From: JBMNOI01 sp050942995
GTDB taxonomy: Bacteria; Chloroflexota; Anaerolineae; UBA1429
Length of the DNA: 33,305 nt
Assembly: GCA_050942995.1 (NCBI GenBank)
Contig: JBMNOI010000032.1
Location: 1 to 33,305 of the forward strand
Direction: 5' to 3'
The position numbers were made by a program, and so were the translations under genes. Each line of letters begins with the position of its first letter. The first letter of the stretch is position 1. Below, in pieces: positions 16,672 through 24,235 of the stretch. A model generated the notes under the pieces. That model worked only from the letters and a program-made list of their open reading frames with translations. It was not told the origin of the DNA and did no database searches.

Positions 16672-17811
16672 CTATACTATTCTTAAGGGAAGGTCCACCC
16701 ATGCGCGAGTCTCTTCGGCACAACGGCCCGCCTCCAGCACCTCCTGTACCCGCATGCCGTCATAAAAATTCGGCGAGAAGGTGAACGGCCCGTCGGCGCG
16801 ATAAGCATCCACAAAATCCATCAGCACGGTACGCCGCATATCGGGGTCACCGTCGATGATCCCCAGGTGACACTCCGGGACCAGAATCGTCGTATAGGGG
16901 GTATCCCTCGTACCTCCCTCGCGGGTCACCACATAGCGCTCCAGATACTCTGGCGCCAGATGCACCTGTAGTTCATATCCACGCTGCTGGTCATAGATCA
17001 GCCCGCCCTCGCTGCCGTACACTTCGATACGCTGGTCATAGCCCCGACCGGTAAAGGTATAGCTACCACAGAGATAGCCCACCGCGCCGTTGGCATAGTT
17101 CAGCAACATGGATCCATGATCCTCTGTCGTCACCTTCATGGGCAGGCCTGTATTTCGATCGATCCGTTCGGGCACAAAGGTGCGCGTCACGGCAGACACC
17201 GAGACGATATCGCAGCCCAGCCACCAGAGTACCATATCGATGACATGCGAGCCCATATCGCCGAGGCCACCATATCCTGCCCTGGCACGATCGTTGCGCC
17301 AGCTTCCGGGCCGCGAGGCATAACCCGTGCCGCCGGCCGCATAGATGGCCGACACATAATAGATCTCTCCCAGGGCGCCGCTGTCGATGATCTCCTTGGC
17401 CAGACGCGAGGCCGGCGTACGTCGATGGGAGAAATTGACGCCGGTCTTGAGCCTTTTGGCGCTGGCCGCCTCGTACATCTCGCAACATTCCGCGTATGTC
17501 AGCGCCAGCGGCTTTTCGCAGTAGATGTCGAGGCCCCTCCCGATAGCGGCCATGGCGACAGGATAGTGCATGTCGTTGCTGGTGCAGATGCTGATCAGGT
17601 CGAGATCATCCATCTCGAGCAGGCGGGCATAATCACAATAAGTGCGTTCTACACCATATTGCTCACGCACCGCCTCCAGTGCATCCTCGTTCACATCGCA
17701 TACGGCAACGATCTGCACGTTCTCACAACGCCGGTAACTGGGCAGATGATACCCCCGGGCAATCCCCCCGGCGCCCACAATCCCTACGCGAAGCGGCCTC
17801 GGCTCGCTCAT
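16672..17811 (-). CDS. Gfo/Idh/MocA family NAD(P)-dependent dehydrogenase
   Basis: 379-aa oxidoreductase. The N-terminal Rossmann fold starts at once (RVGIVGAGGIARGYHLPSY), with acidic VAVCDVNEDAL after strand 2, favouring NAD. The CEKPLALTYAEC motif holds the family Lys100-Pro101 that binds the nicotinamide and substrate. The C-terminal half is the predicted alpha/beta sheet domain (YYVSAIYAAGGTGYASRPGSWRN, GGLGDMGSHVIDMVLWWLG). Members oxidise or isomerise sugars, sugar acids and inositols in the cytoplasm. ATG 17811 follows AGGAG by 8 nt; the open frame to 17910 has no ribosome-binding site. The gene lies 82 nt after the phosphatase gene, same strand. Substrate is unknown, but the IolE-like gene at the right edge and the sugar genes fit carbohydrate or inositol use. 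Confidence 0.9.
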   Translation of the reverse strand: MSEPRPLRVGIVGAGGIARGYHLPSYRRCENVQIVAVCDVNEDALEAVREQYGVERTYCDYARLLEMDDLDLISICTSNDMHYPVAMAAIGRGLDIYCEKPLALTYAECCEMYEAASAKRLKTGVNFSHRRTPASRLAKEIIDSGALGEIYYVSAIYAAGGTGYASRPGSWRNDRARAGYGGLGDMGSHVIDMVLWWLGCDIVSVSAVTRTFVPERIDRNTGLPMKVTTEDHGSMLLNYANGAVGYLCGSYTFTGRGYDQRIEVYGSEGGLIYDQQRGYELQVHLAPEYLERYVVTREGGTRDTPYTTILVPECHLGIIDGDPDMRRTVLMDFVDAYRADGPFTFSPNFYDGMRVQEVLEAGRCAEETRAWVDLPLRIV

Positions 17812-17893
17812 TGTGCGCTCTCCTGATGGTATGATGAAAAAAAAGAGTCCGTTCCGAGCCAGCACCTCATCTTGTGGATGTGAATCTGAACGC

Positions 17894-18484
17894 TTAAAAG
17901 CCGGCGTCATGCTCTCCGGGCCGACGGTTGACCCACTGTATGCGCACCGGTTTGCCCTCCTGCAGCGTCACCTTGCAGGAAGCGCCGGGATCGAGTCGCA
18001 CATCGAGGCGAGTGCAATCACGCCAGTCCAGGCCAAGCCGGCTAAATAGCAAAAAGGTGAGCACGGTATCATGGGAGACGATGGCCACACGCTCCAGGCC
18101 ATACTGTGCCGCGTACAATTCGATACGAGCCCACGCCGCCGTCACCCGCACCCAGGTACGTTCGCGGCCCAGGCGAAGTTGATCCTCATTCCAGGTCGAA
18201 ACCAGATGGCCGGCGCCGGGCGATCCCAGCAGGTCATCGAGGTTCATATCCTCGAGTTCTTCCAGATCCCAGCGCAGCACGTCGGGCAATATACCGGTGA
18301 TAGCGTCGGCCGTCTCCTGGGCCCGGCGCATGGTGCTGGCGCACACAAAACGCACATCCCATTCACGGCACTGTTCGGCCACCCGCGCCGCCTGGGCGCG
18401 TCCCAGAGGGGTTAACGGGAGCGCATACGGGTCGGGCGCGCCGATCCGATCCGCTTCCCCGTGGCGAATGAGGTAGATATCCAT
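17894..18484 (-). CDS. Histidine phosphatase family protein
   Basis: 196-aa member of the phosphoglycerate-mutase-like superfamily. LIRHGEAD gives the phospho-accepting His8 with Arg7; STMRRAQETA carries the second Arg (about 53); DLEELEDMNLDD is the acidic loop, and IVSHDTVLTFLL supplies the second His138. SHD replaces the more usual SHG, a minor change. Substrates of the family range from phosphosugars to small metabolites, so no specific one is proposed. GGAGG is only 3 nt from the ATG, a close spacing. It is followed by the Gfo/Idh/MocA gene after 82 nt on the same strand. Confidence 0.87.
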   Translation of the reverse strand: MDIYLIRHGEADRIGAPDPYALPLTPLGRAQAARVAEQCREWDVRFVCASTMRRAQETADAITGILPDVLRWDLEELEDMNLDDLLGSPGAGHLVSTWNEDQLRLGRERTWVRVTAAWARIELYAAQYGLERVAIVSHDTVLTFLLFSRLGLDWRDCTRLDVRLDPGASCKVTLQEGKPVRIQWVNRRPGEHDAGF

Positions 18485-18620
18485 AAGCCTCCAGCACGAT
18501 GCATAGGTACCCGACTATTCTACCGGCTGCCGGTGCACCGGTCAAACGATGCTCGTCCCCCATGGATAAACGTCTGCTATCAGCGCCCGACAAGGGTCAT
18601 CGGCGCCAAATCGATCCAGA

Positions 18621-19364
18621 TCAGCCATAGCGTACTTGCCGATTCAGAAGCAGGCCCGACACCATCTCGGCGATCCAGAGCATTCCGCCGATCAAAAGAT
18701 CCAGCACCACCGTGCCCAGGGTGGCAAAGGCCAGATTCTCTACGACTGCAAAACCCCAGCGTTCGACGCCCCCCGCAGGCGCAAGAAAAGAGCCCAACGC
18801 ATACAGAGCGCCCATCAACAACAAAGAGCAGAACGCAAAGGGAAGCCACACCCGGCGATCGGACGCGCTGGGCAGCATGGCATTCCCCACCGACATGATG
18901 AGATAGAGCCAGATCCAGACATCGGGCACGGCCAGTATGGCCGATATATGTGCGAACAGGCGGGGTATGTCAGCGATATTGGCGATATCAAAGCGCCAGC
19001 GCGCCAGAAACAACATAACCAGAGTGCCGACGATGAGCGGGCTGAACCCCACGATGCTTTCTCGCAGTGCATCCGAGCGCTCCACCTGCACAGCGCCGAG
19101 CTGAATGGTGCCATCAGAACGCACCGTAGGGCGCATCGAAAGACGCCCCGTGCGCATGCCCAGCAGGCGCGCACTGAGCAGATGACTCAGTTCATGCAAC
19201 AGGGTGCCCGGAAAGAGGAGGAGATAATACACATAGGCCGCGGCGACGGCATGACCGGTGATGAGGAAAACAAGCCCCTGCACGCGACGGCCAAACCAGG
19301 CCGTGACAGGTCCCAGCAGGAGCAACCCGGTCAGCAGAGTGAGCAAGGGAGCCCATCGCATCAC
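18621..19364 (-). CDS. Membrane protein with HExxH motif (site-2-protease/M50-like)
   Basis: 247-aa integral membrane protein with about six hydrophobic segments (residues about 6-20, 30-52, 105-120, 140-158, 172-195 and 210-235). LLHELSHLLSARLLGM gives HELSH (His57, Glu58, His61) in or near the second segment, as in intramembrane zinc proteases. SVGNAMLPSASD (Asn161, Asp169) resembles the third-ligand N-x-x-P-x-x-D region of the family. The long hydrophilic loop between (RLSMRPTVRSDGTIQLG) is short for a PDZ domain. The start is GTG 19364 or ATG 19361, with GGAG about 10-13 nt upstream. It follows tpiA on the same strand. It may cleave a membrane regulator or be a non-proteolytic relative. 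Confidence 0.7.
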   Translation of the reverse strand: MMRWAPLLTLLTGLLLLGPVTAWFGRRVQGLVFLITGHAVAAAYVYYLLLFPGTLLHELSHLLSARLLGMRTGRLSMRPTVRSDGTIQLGAVQVERSDALRESIVGFSPLIVGTLVMLFLARWRFDIANIADIPRLFAHISAILAVPDVWIWLYLIMSVGNAMLPSASDRRVWLPFAFCSLLLMGALYALGSFLAPAGGVERWGFAVVENLAFATLGTVVLDLLIGGMLWIAEMVSGLLLNRQVRYG

Positions 19365-19401
19365 GTGGCCGCATCTCCAACGAGGATGAGAAGGATATCG
19401 A

Positions 19402-19440
19402 CCGTGTTTCGTGGGTGACGTTGCCCCCCACGAAACACGG
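19402..19440 (-). terminator. Perfect 14-bp hairpin after tpiA
   Basis: CCGTGTTTCGTGGG and CCCACGAAACACGG are exact complements around an 11-nt loop, 20 nt past the tpiA stop. No U-tract follows on the minus strand. It separates tpiA from the HExxH membrane protein gene. Confidence 0.7.
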
Positions 19441-19459
19441 GATCCAAAGCGATCTTGAT

Positions 19460-20230
19460 CTACAGGCCCTTGGCCTCGACCGAATAGCGCACGATTCCGA
19501 CGAAATCGGCCGCCTGCAGGCTGGCCCCACCCACCAGAGCGCCGTCGATGTTCGGCTGGGACATGAGTTCAGCGGCGTTATCAGCTTTGACGCTGCCACC
19601 ATACTGGATGCGCACCGCATCGGCCACCGATTGACCGTAGAGCGAGGCGACGGTAGCGCGTACCACGTTGCCGCAAACCTGCTCGGCGTCGGCGGCCGTG
19701 GCGGCCAATCCGGTGCCGATGGCCCAAATCGGCTCGTAGGCGATGATCATCGAGGATACCTGCTCGGCAGTAAGATCCTTCAACGCAGCCCTGACCTGAT
19801 CGGCCACCCAGGCATCGGTCTTGCCGGCCTGGCGCAGCTCCAGAGTCTCCCCCACACAGACGATGGGCGTGAGGCCATACCCGAAAGCGGCCTTGAGCTT
19901 GAGGTTCACGGTTTCGTCGGTCTCGCCGAAATACTCCCGGCGTTCCGAGTGGCCGATGATGACATACTGGCAGAATTCCTTGACCATCACCGGCGAAACT
20001 TCACCGGTATAGGCGCCGGATTCTTTCCAGTACATGTCCTGGGCGCCCACGCCAAACGAGGTGCCGGCCACCAATCGGGCCACGTCGGGCACGGCCAGGA
20101 AAGGCGGACAGAAAACCACGTCGGCGCCCGATATGGCCGCCAGATCGTCTTTCATGGCGTTGACCAGCTCAACCGCTTCGGCGGCCGTCTTGTTCATCTT
20201 CCAGTTGCCGGCCAGGATAGGTCTGCGCAT
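19460..20230 (-). CDS. tpiA: Triosephosphate isomerase
   Basis: 256-aa TIM-barrel enzyme interconverting dihydroxyacetone phosphate and glyceraldehyde 3-phosphate in glycolysis, in the cytoplasm. GNWKMN carries Lys11, IIGHSERREYFGE the electrophilic His94, and AYEPIWAIGTG the catalytic base Glu166; the phosphate loop GGSVKADNAAEL and VGGASL follow. Length is normal for the bacterial enzyme. ATG 20230 has AGGAG 7 nt upstream; the longer frame to 20299 has no ribosome-binding site. It follows gatB on the same strand after 251 bp that hold two hairpins, so it probably has its own promoter. The usual glycolytic partners (gap, pgk) are not adjacent. Confidence 0.98.
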   Translation of the reverse strand: MRRPILAGNWKMNKTAAEAVELVNAMKDDLAAISGADVVFCPPFLAVPDVARLVAGTSFGVGAQDMYWKESGAYTGEVSPVMVKEFCQYVIIGHSERREYFGETDETVNLKLKAAFGYGLTPIVCVGETLELRQAGKTDAWVADQVRAALKDLTAEQVSSMIIAYEPIWAIGTGLAATAADAEQVCGNVVRATVASLYGQSVADAVRIQYGGSVKADNAAELMSQPNIDGALVGGASLQAADFVGIVRYSVEAKGL

Positions 20231-20339
20231 GACGAACTCTCCTATTCTTCGATCTGTGACATTCCGCCGCATCTTACCACGAGGCCACACCGGCGCCAAA
20301 CACCGCCCGTGGCCAGAGATGGAAGGACGGCTGGTATCG

Positions 20340-20372
20340 TACGGCCTGCCTTATCGATACAGGCAGACCGTA
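20340..20372. repeat. Hairpin in the gatB-tpiA spacer
   Basis: TACGG-C-CTGCCT pairs with AGGCAG-A-CCGTA, an 11-bp stem with one mismatch and a 9-nt loop. It lies 110 bp upstream of tpiA. It could be a leader structure, an operator or a second terminator. Nothing else stands out in this 251-bp spacer. Confidence 0.4.
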
Positions 20373-20426
20373 AATCACATGTTGCTTTGAGGCACGGTGC
20401 AACAGGCAACGCACTCGTGCTAACAG

Positions 20427-20454
20427 GACGCCGTTCGAGACGTTTTACGGCGTC
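20427..20454 (-). terminator. Hairpin after gatB
   Basis: GACGCCGT and ACGGCGTC form a perfect 8-bp stem with a 12-nt loop, 27 nt past the gatB stop; no U-tract. Confidence 0.5.
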
Positions 20455-20481
20455 GCCCCCACCCGCGATGCCTGAACAGCC

Positions 20482-21939
20482 CTAGCCGCGCAACCGGTCC
20501 AGCTCGGTCTGCAACAGCTCACGCACCACCTGAACATTGGCCTGCCCCCTGGTCGCCCGCATCGCCTGTCCCACCAGGAAGCCAAACACAGCTTCTTTAC
20601 CGTCCAGATACTGTTGCACCGGCTTGGGGTTTGCCTCCAGCACATCGCGCACCACCTGGGCCAGCGCGTCCTCATCGCTGATCTGTTTCAAGCCGCGACG
20701 ATCGACGATGGCGCTGGCCGACTCGCCGGTGGAGAACATCTCTTCCAGCACTTCTTTGCCCACCGTCGCATTGATAACGCCCTTTTGGACCAGTCCGAGC
20801 AACTCGGCCAGCGCATCGGGCGTCATTTTAACGGCCGATATATCGCCGCCCGCCTCGCGAAGCAACCGGAATACCTCACCCAGCATCCAGTTGGCCACCA
20901 TCTGCGGCTCCACACCTGCATCGCCCCGGGCGGCCGCACGCACGGCGTCCTCGTAATAGTCGGCTACCAGGCGATCCTCCGTCAGCAGCGCCGCATCTTC
21001 GGCGCGCAGCCCGAACTCGCTCATGAAACGTTGCCGTTTGGCATCGGGCAACTCGGGCAGGCGCGCACGAATAGCGTCCACATCCTCAGGTGTGAATTCG
21101 AGAGGGGGCAGGTCGGGCTCGGGGAAGTAGCGATAGTCGGCCGAGCCCTCTTTCGAGCGTTGAAATACCGTGCGCAGCCGTTCCTCGTCCCATCCCATGG
21201 TCACCTGATACACGCGGCCGCCCTCGTCCAGCAGGCGCGATTGGCGCTCGATCTCGTAGGCGATGGCCAGGCGCACCGAGCGGAAAGAGTTCAGGTTCTT
21301 GATCTCTACCTTGGTGCCAAACTCTTCCGAGCCCACCGGCCGCACCGATACGTTGGCCTCACAGCGCATGGCCCCCTCTTCCATGTTCCCGCTGCTGACG
21401 CCGAGGTAGCGCAGAATAGTACGCAACCGGGTGAGATAGTGCCAGGCATCCTCCGCCGAGCGCATATCGGCCTCGGTGACGATCTCCATCAACGGCACGC
21501 CGGAACGGTTATAATCGACCAGGCTGGCACCATCGGCATGGATCAGCTTGGCCGTGTCTTCTTCCAGGTGGACACGACGAATGCCGATCCGCCGCGTGCC
21601 GCCCTCAGCGGTGGGCACGTCCATCCAGCCATCCACACAGAGCGGATAGTCGAATTGTGAGATTTGGTACCCCTTGGGGAGGTCGGGGTAGGGGTAATTC
21701 TTGCGGTCGAACTTGGTAAATTCAGGAATCCGGCAGTTCAGCGCCATGCCGGTGAGAATGGTGGCCTCTACTGCCGCGTGATTAATCACCGGCAGAACAC
21801 CGGGCATCGCCAGACAGATAGGGCAGACATGGGTGTTGGGCGGCGCCGCCGCATAGTCCGCCGAGCAACCGCAAAACATTTTGCTCTGGGTGATGATCTG
21901 GGCATGCACCTCCATGCCGATAATCGCCTCGTAAGCCAT
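20482..21939 (-). CDS. gatB: Asp-tRNA(Asn)/Glu-tRNA(Gln) amidotransferase subunit B
   Basis: 485-aa kinase/tRNA-binding subunit of the GatCAB complex, which converts misacylated Glu-tRNA(Gln) or Asp-tRNA(Asn) to the amide form. Landmarks: IIGMEVHAQIITQSKMFCG at the start, HVCPICLAMPGVLPVIN (Cys pair of the zinc site), FDRKNYPYPDLPKGYQISQFD, LEEDTAKLIH, DYNRSGVPLMEIVTEAD and MRCEANVSVRP. The C-terminal YqeY-like helical tail ends LLQTELDRLRG. ATG 21939 has AAGGAG upstream; the frame to 22041 lacks a signal. gatA and gatC are not in the window, which is common outside the classic operon. Confidence 0.97.
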   Translation of the reverse strand: MAYEAIIGMEVHAQIITQSKMFCGCSADYAAAPPNTHVCPICLAMPGVLPVINHAAVEATILTGMALNCRIPEFTKFDRKNYPYPDLPKGYQISQFDYPLCVDGWMDVPTAEGGTRRIGIRRVHLEEDTAKLIHADGASLVDYNRSGVPLMEIVTEADMRSAEDAWHYLTRLRTILRYLGVSSGNMEEGAMRCEANVSVRPVGSEEFGTKVEIKNLNSFRSVRLAIAYEIERQSRLLDEGGRVYQVTMGWDEERLRTVFQRSKEGSADYRYFPEPDLPPLEFTPEDVDAIRARLPELPDAKRQRFMSEFGLRAEDAALLTEDRLVADYYEDAVRAAARGDAGVEPQMVANWMLGEVFRLLREAGGDISAVKMTPDALAELLGLVQKGVINATVGKEVLEEMFSTGESASAIVDRRGLKQISDEDALAQVVRDVLEANPKPVQQYLDGKEAVFGFLVGQAMRATRGQANVQVVRELLQTELDRLRG

Positions 21940-22103
21940 GACTCTCCTTCTCACCGTAAAACAAGGCGCATTGAATGCATTTATCGTCCGTTCAGGATAC
22001 CGGGCAGAGAATGGGTCGTCCTGCGGACAACCGGACCCCATTATAGCGCAAAGGCCGATGATGCGAAAACCGGCGACGCGGCTTCGTGATGCGGCGCCCG
22101 CGT

Positions 22104-23210
22104 TCAGCCGTACCGGCCATGGGCGTCCAGCGCCTCGAACAGCGCCGCCAGGTTATCCCAGGGCACATCGGGGGTGACCCCGTTGCCGGGTGCGGCGATC
22201 CATCCCCCATCCTCCATGAGAGCGTCGCACTGTGCGGCCACCATGGCCCGCACCTCATCGGCCGTTCCGCGCATCAACACCCCCTGCAAGCCGATGGTGC
22301 CCTCCAGTGTGATGTGAGCGCCATAGCGCCGCTTGATCTCGCCCACATCCATGCTCTCGGGCTGGACTGTGCGCAGCGACGAAACGCCGATCTCGATCAG
22401 GTCATCGATGACCGGCATATAGTAGCCGTCCGAATGATAGCGAAAGTAGACGTTCGGATTCACGCGCCGGATGGCGTCGATGAGGGCGGCCATGCGCGGC
22501 TTGAGCCACCGGCGCCACATGGCCGGGCTGATGATCATGCGGCTCTGGCTGCCGATATCATCATTGAGGGAGATGGAATCCACGCCTGCCTCGACCAGAC
22601 GCACGGCCTGCGCGATGCGGATGGCGGTGATGCGATCCAGTAACGCGGTGGCAAACTCGGCATTGTCGTAGAAATCGGCAAAAAGACGCACCTCGGAACG
22701 CAACGTCCACGCCGTCTGAAAGATCCAGCCGACGTGAGCGTCTACAAAATAGCCCTCATCCTTGAGGTGAGCGATCTCTGCCTCCAGATGGTCGTGTTGC
22801 CACTCGGCCACATAATCGGGGAAGGGGTATTCGTCCAGCTCGGCCACCGACTCGAAATCCGCCATGGGCGACAGGGGCGCACTGAGGTGGTAAAAGTGGG
22901 CCGGACGGGTGGCCACACCCCACTCCGGCGGAAAGTCGGTCAAGTCCCAATCCAAGATCCACTCGACATCGCGTCCCTGGTGATAGCGCCCGAATCGCTC
23001 CACCAGATCGGGACGCGGGCTGGGGGGACGAAACCCCACACTCCGTATATCCCAATCCCAGTAGGTAGCGGGATCGGCCGCGCCGGTGTGCCGGCGGAAT
23101 TCGTCCACCACGCCGGGCGTCAGGGCAGCATAGCGCGGCACCCGGTCGGGCTCACGATGCTGCAGAGCGGCGATCATACGTTCTCGATGGCTCATCGTCC
23201 GGGTCATCAT
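22104..23210 (-). CDS. UroD-like (uroporphyrinogen decarboxylase superfamily) protein
   Basis: 368-aa TIM-barrel protein of the UroD/methylcobalamin:CoM methyltransferase superfamily. It starts RERMIAALQHREPDRVPRY, the usual opening of the catabolic members rather than true HemE. It has FVDAHVGWIFQTAW, DSISLNDDIGSQSRMIISP, YFRYHSDGYYMPVIDDLIEIG and LEGTIGLQGVLMRGT. The methyltransferase-type zinc ligands H-x-C...C are not apparent: the position reads HSDG and the C-terminal Cys is replaced by APGNG. A true decarboxylase is unlikely without heme genes nearby. Start ATG 23210 or 23207, with AGAGG 4-7 nt upstream. It lies 9 nt after the aldo/keto reductase gene, so the two are cotranscribed. Function unknown; an enzyme of sugar or methoxylated-compound catabolism is a guess. 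Confidence 0.85.
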   Translation of the reverse strand: MMTRTMSHRERMIAALQHREPDRVPRYAALTPGVVDEFRRHTGAADPATYWDWDIRSVGFRPPSPRPDLVERFGRYHQGRDVEWILDWDLTDFPPEWGVATRPAHFYHLSAPLSPMADFESVAELDEYPFPDYVAEWQHDHLEAEIAHLKDEGYFVDAHVGWIFQTAWTLRSEVRLFADFYDNAEFATALLDRITAIRIAQAVRLVEAGVDSISLNDDIGSQSRMIISPAMWRRWLKPRMAALIDAIRRVNPNVYFRYHSDGYYMPVIDDLIEIGVSSLRTVQPESMDVGEIKRRYGAHITLEGTIGLQGVLMRGTADEVRAMVAAQCDALMEDGGWIAAPGNGVTPDVPWDNLAALFEALDAHGRYG

Positions 23211-23219
23211 CGTTCCTCT

Positions 23220-24086
23220 CTATCGGGCAAACCGATAGTGCAGTGCCTCCAGGTCGATCCGAGAATCGACATCGTCCGAGATGGCGGCGTTTACCTCCAG
23301 CAGATGCGGCTCGCGCACCCCCACCAGAGCCACATCCACATAAGGATCCGAAAGCACATAGTTGAGCAACAGCCGCCCCACCTCTTCCGTCGGGATCTGC
23401 GGCCACGTCATCGCAATTAGTCGCTGAAACACTCCGCTGGTCAAGGGGCGCATCAGGATCACGCCCATCTTCTGCGCATCGGCCAGGCGGATAATCCCCT
23501 CATCGTTCTCGAAATCCGAAGGGTGCTGATACATCAGGTTATAGCGCGCCTGTATCGTATCGAACTCGCCCGAGGCGATGAGCCGCTCGACGCCGCCCGA
23601 GGGCCCCTCGCACGTAAAGCCCAAAAAACGCACCTTGCCCTCATCGCGCAACCGGCGGAATTCGTCCAGTCCGCCGCCGTTCAGGATGCCCTCATCCTCT
23701 CCCCGGTTGTACCAGCCGCCGTGAAACTGGATGATGTCGATGACGTCGGTGCGCAGACGGCGCAGGCTGGCCTCCACCGACTCGCGAATTAGCGCCGGTG
23801 TCCATCGGCCCGCGCTGACCTTGGTGGCCAGCACGATTCCCTCGCGATGCCCTTCCAGAGCCGCCCCCAGCATCTCCTCGGCGATGCCATCGCCATAGCC
23901 GGGCGCGGTATCGAAATAGGTATAGCCCAGATCCAGGGCACGATGGACGACCGTCGTGACGTTGCGTTGCGCATCGGCCGTGGTAGGGTCCCAATGCCCC
24001 ATATAGTCGCGAATCCCAAACTGGGCGCCCCCCAGGCCGATCTCGGACACGATGAGCCCGGTACGACCGAGTGTGCAATAGCGCAT
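23220..24086 (-). CDS. Aldo/keto reductase
   Basis: 288-aa (beta/alpha)8 NADPH-dependent oxidoreductase. The AKR catalytic tetrad is present: Asp59 and Tyr64 (YTYFDTAPGYGDGIAEEMLG), Lys89 (IVLATKV) and His122 (DIIQFHGGW). MRPLTSGVFQRL and VGVREPHLLEVNAAI belong to the cofactor-binding end. Length is slightly short for AKRs. ATG 24086 has GGAGG 4 nt upstream; the frame runs on to 24344 without support. It is separated from the permease gene by 149 bp with a terminator-like hairpin and continues into the UroD-like gene. Probably interconverts a sugar or sugar-derived carbonyl compound with its alcohol. Confidence 0.93.
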   Translation of the reverse strand: MRYCTLGRTGLIVSEIGLGGAQFGIRDYMGHWDPTTADAQRNVTTVVHRALDLGYTYFDTAPGYGDGIAEEMLGAALEGHREGIVLATKVSAGRWTPALIRESVEASLRRLRTDVIDIIQFHGGWYNRGEDEGILNGGGLDEFRRLRDEGKVRFLGFTCEGPSGGVERLIASGEFDTIQARYNLMYQHPSDFENDEGIIRLADAQKMGVILMRPLTSGVFQRLIAMTWPQIPTEEVGRLLLNYVLSDPYVDVALVGVREPHLLEVNAAISDDVDSRIDLEALHYRFAR

Positions 24087-24179
24087 AGTGCCTCCCCTTC
24101 GCAAAATCGACGTTTCTCCGCCCAAAATCCGGAAGCCAGTGTAATGCAGGTGCGGCGCGGTGGCAAGGCATACGAAAAC

Positions 24180-24211
24180 GCCCGGAGCAGGCACTGCGCC
24201 ACACTCCGGGC
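24180..24211 (-). terminator. Hairpin with short U-tract after the permease gene
   Basis: Read on the minus strand, GCCCGGAG and CTCCGGGC form an 8-bp stem with a 16-nt loop, followed by GTTTTCG. It lies 25 nt past the permease stop and may attenuate transcription into the AKR/UroD-like genes. Confidence 0.6.
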
Positions 24212-24235
24212 CACAGATATCTGAACGAGATCGTC

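Noticed and set aside
20614..21660. 348-codon plus-strand frame opposite gatB
   Set aside because: Antisense shadow; gatB is conserved over the entire stretch.
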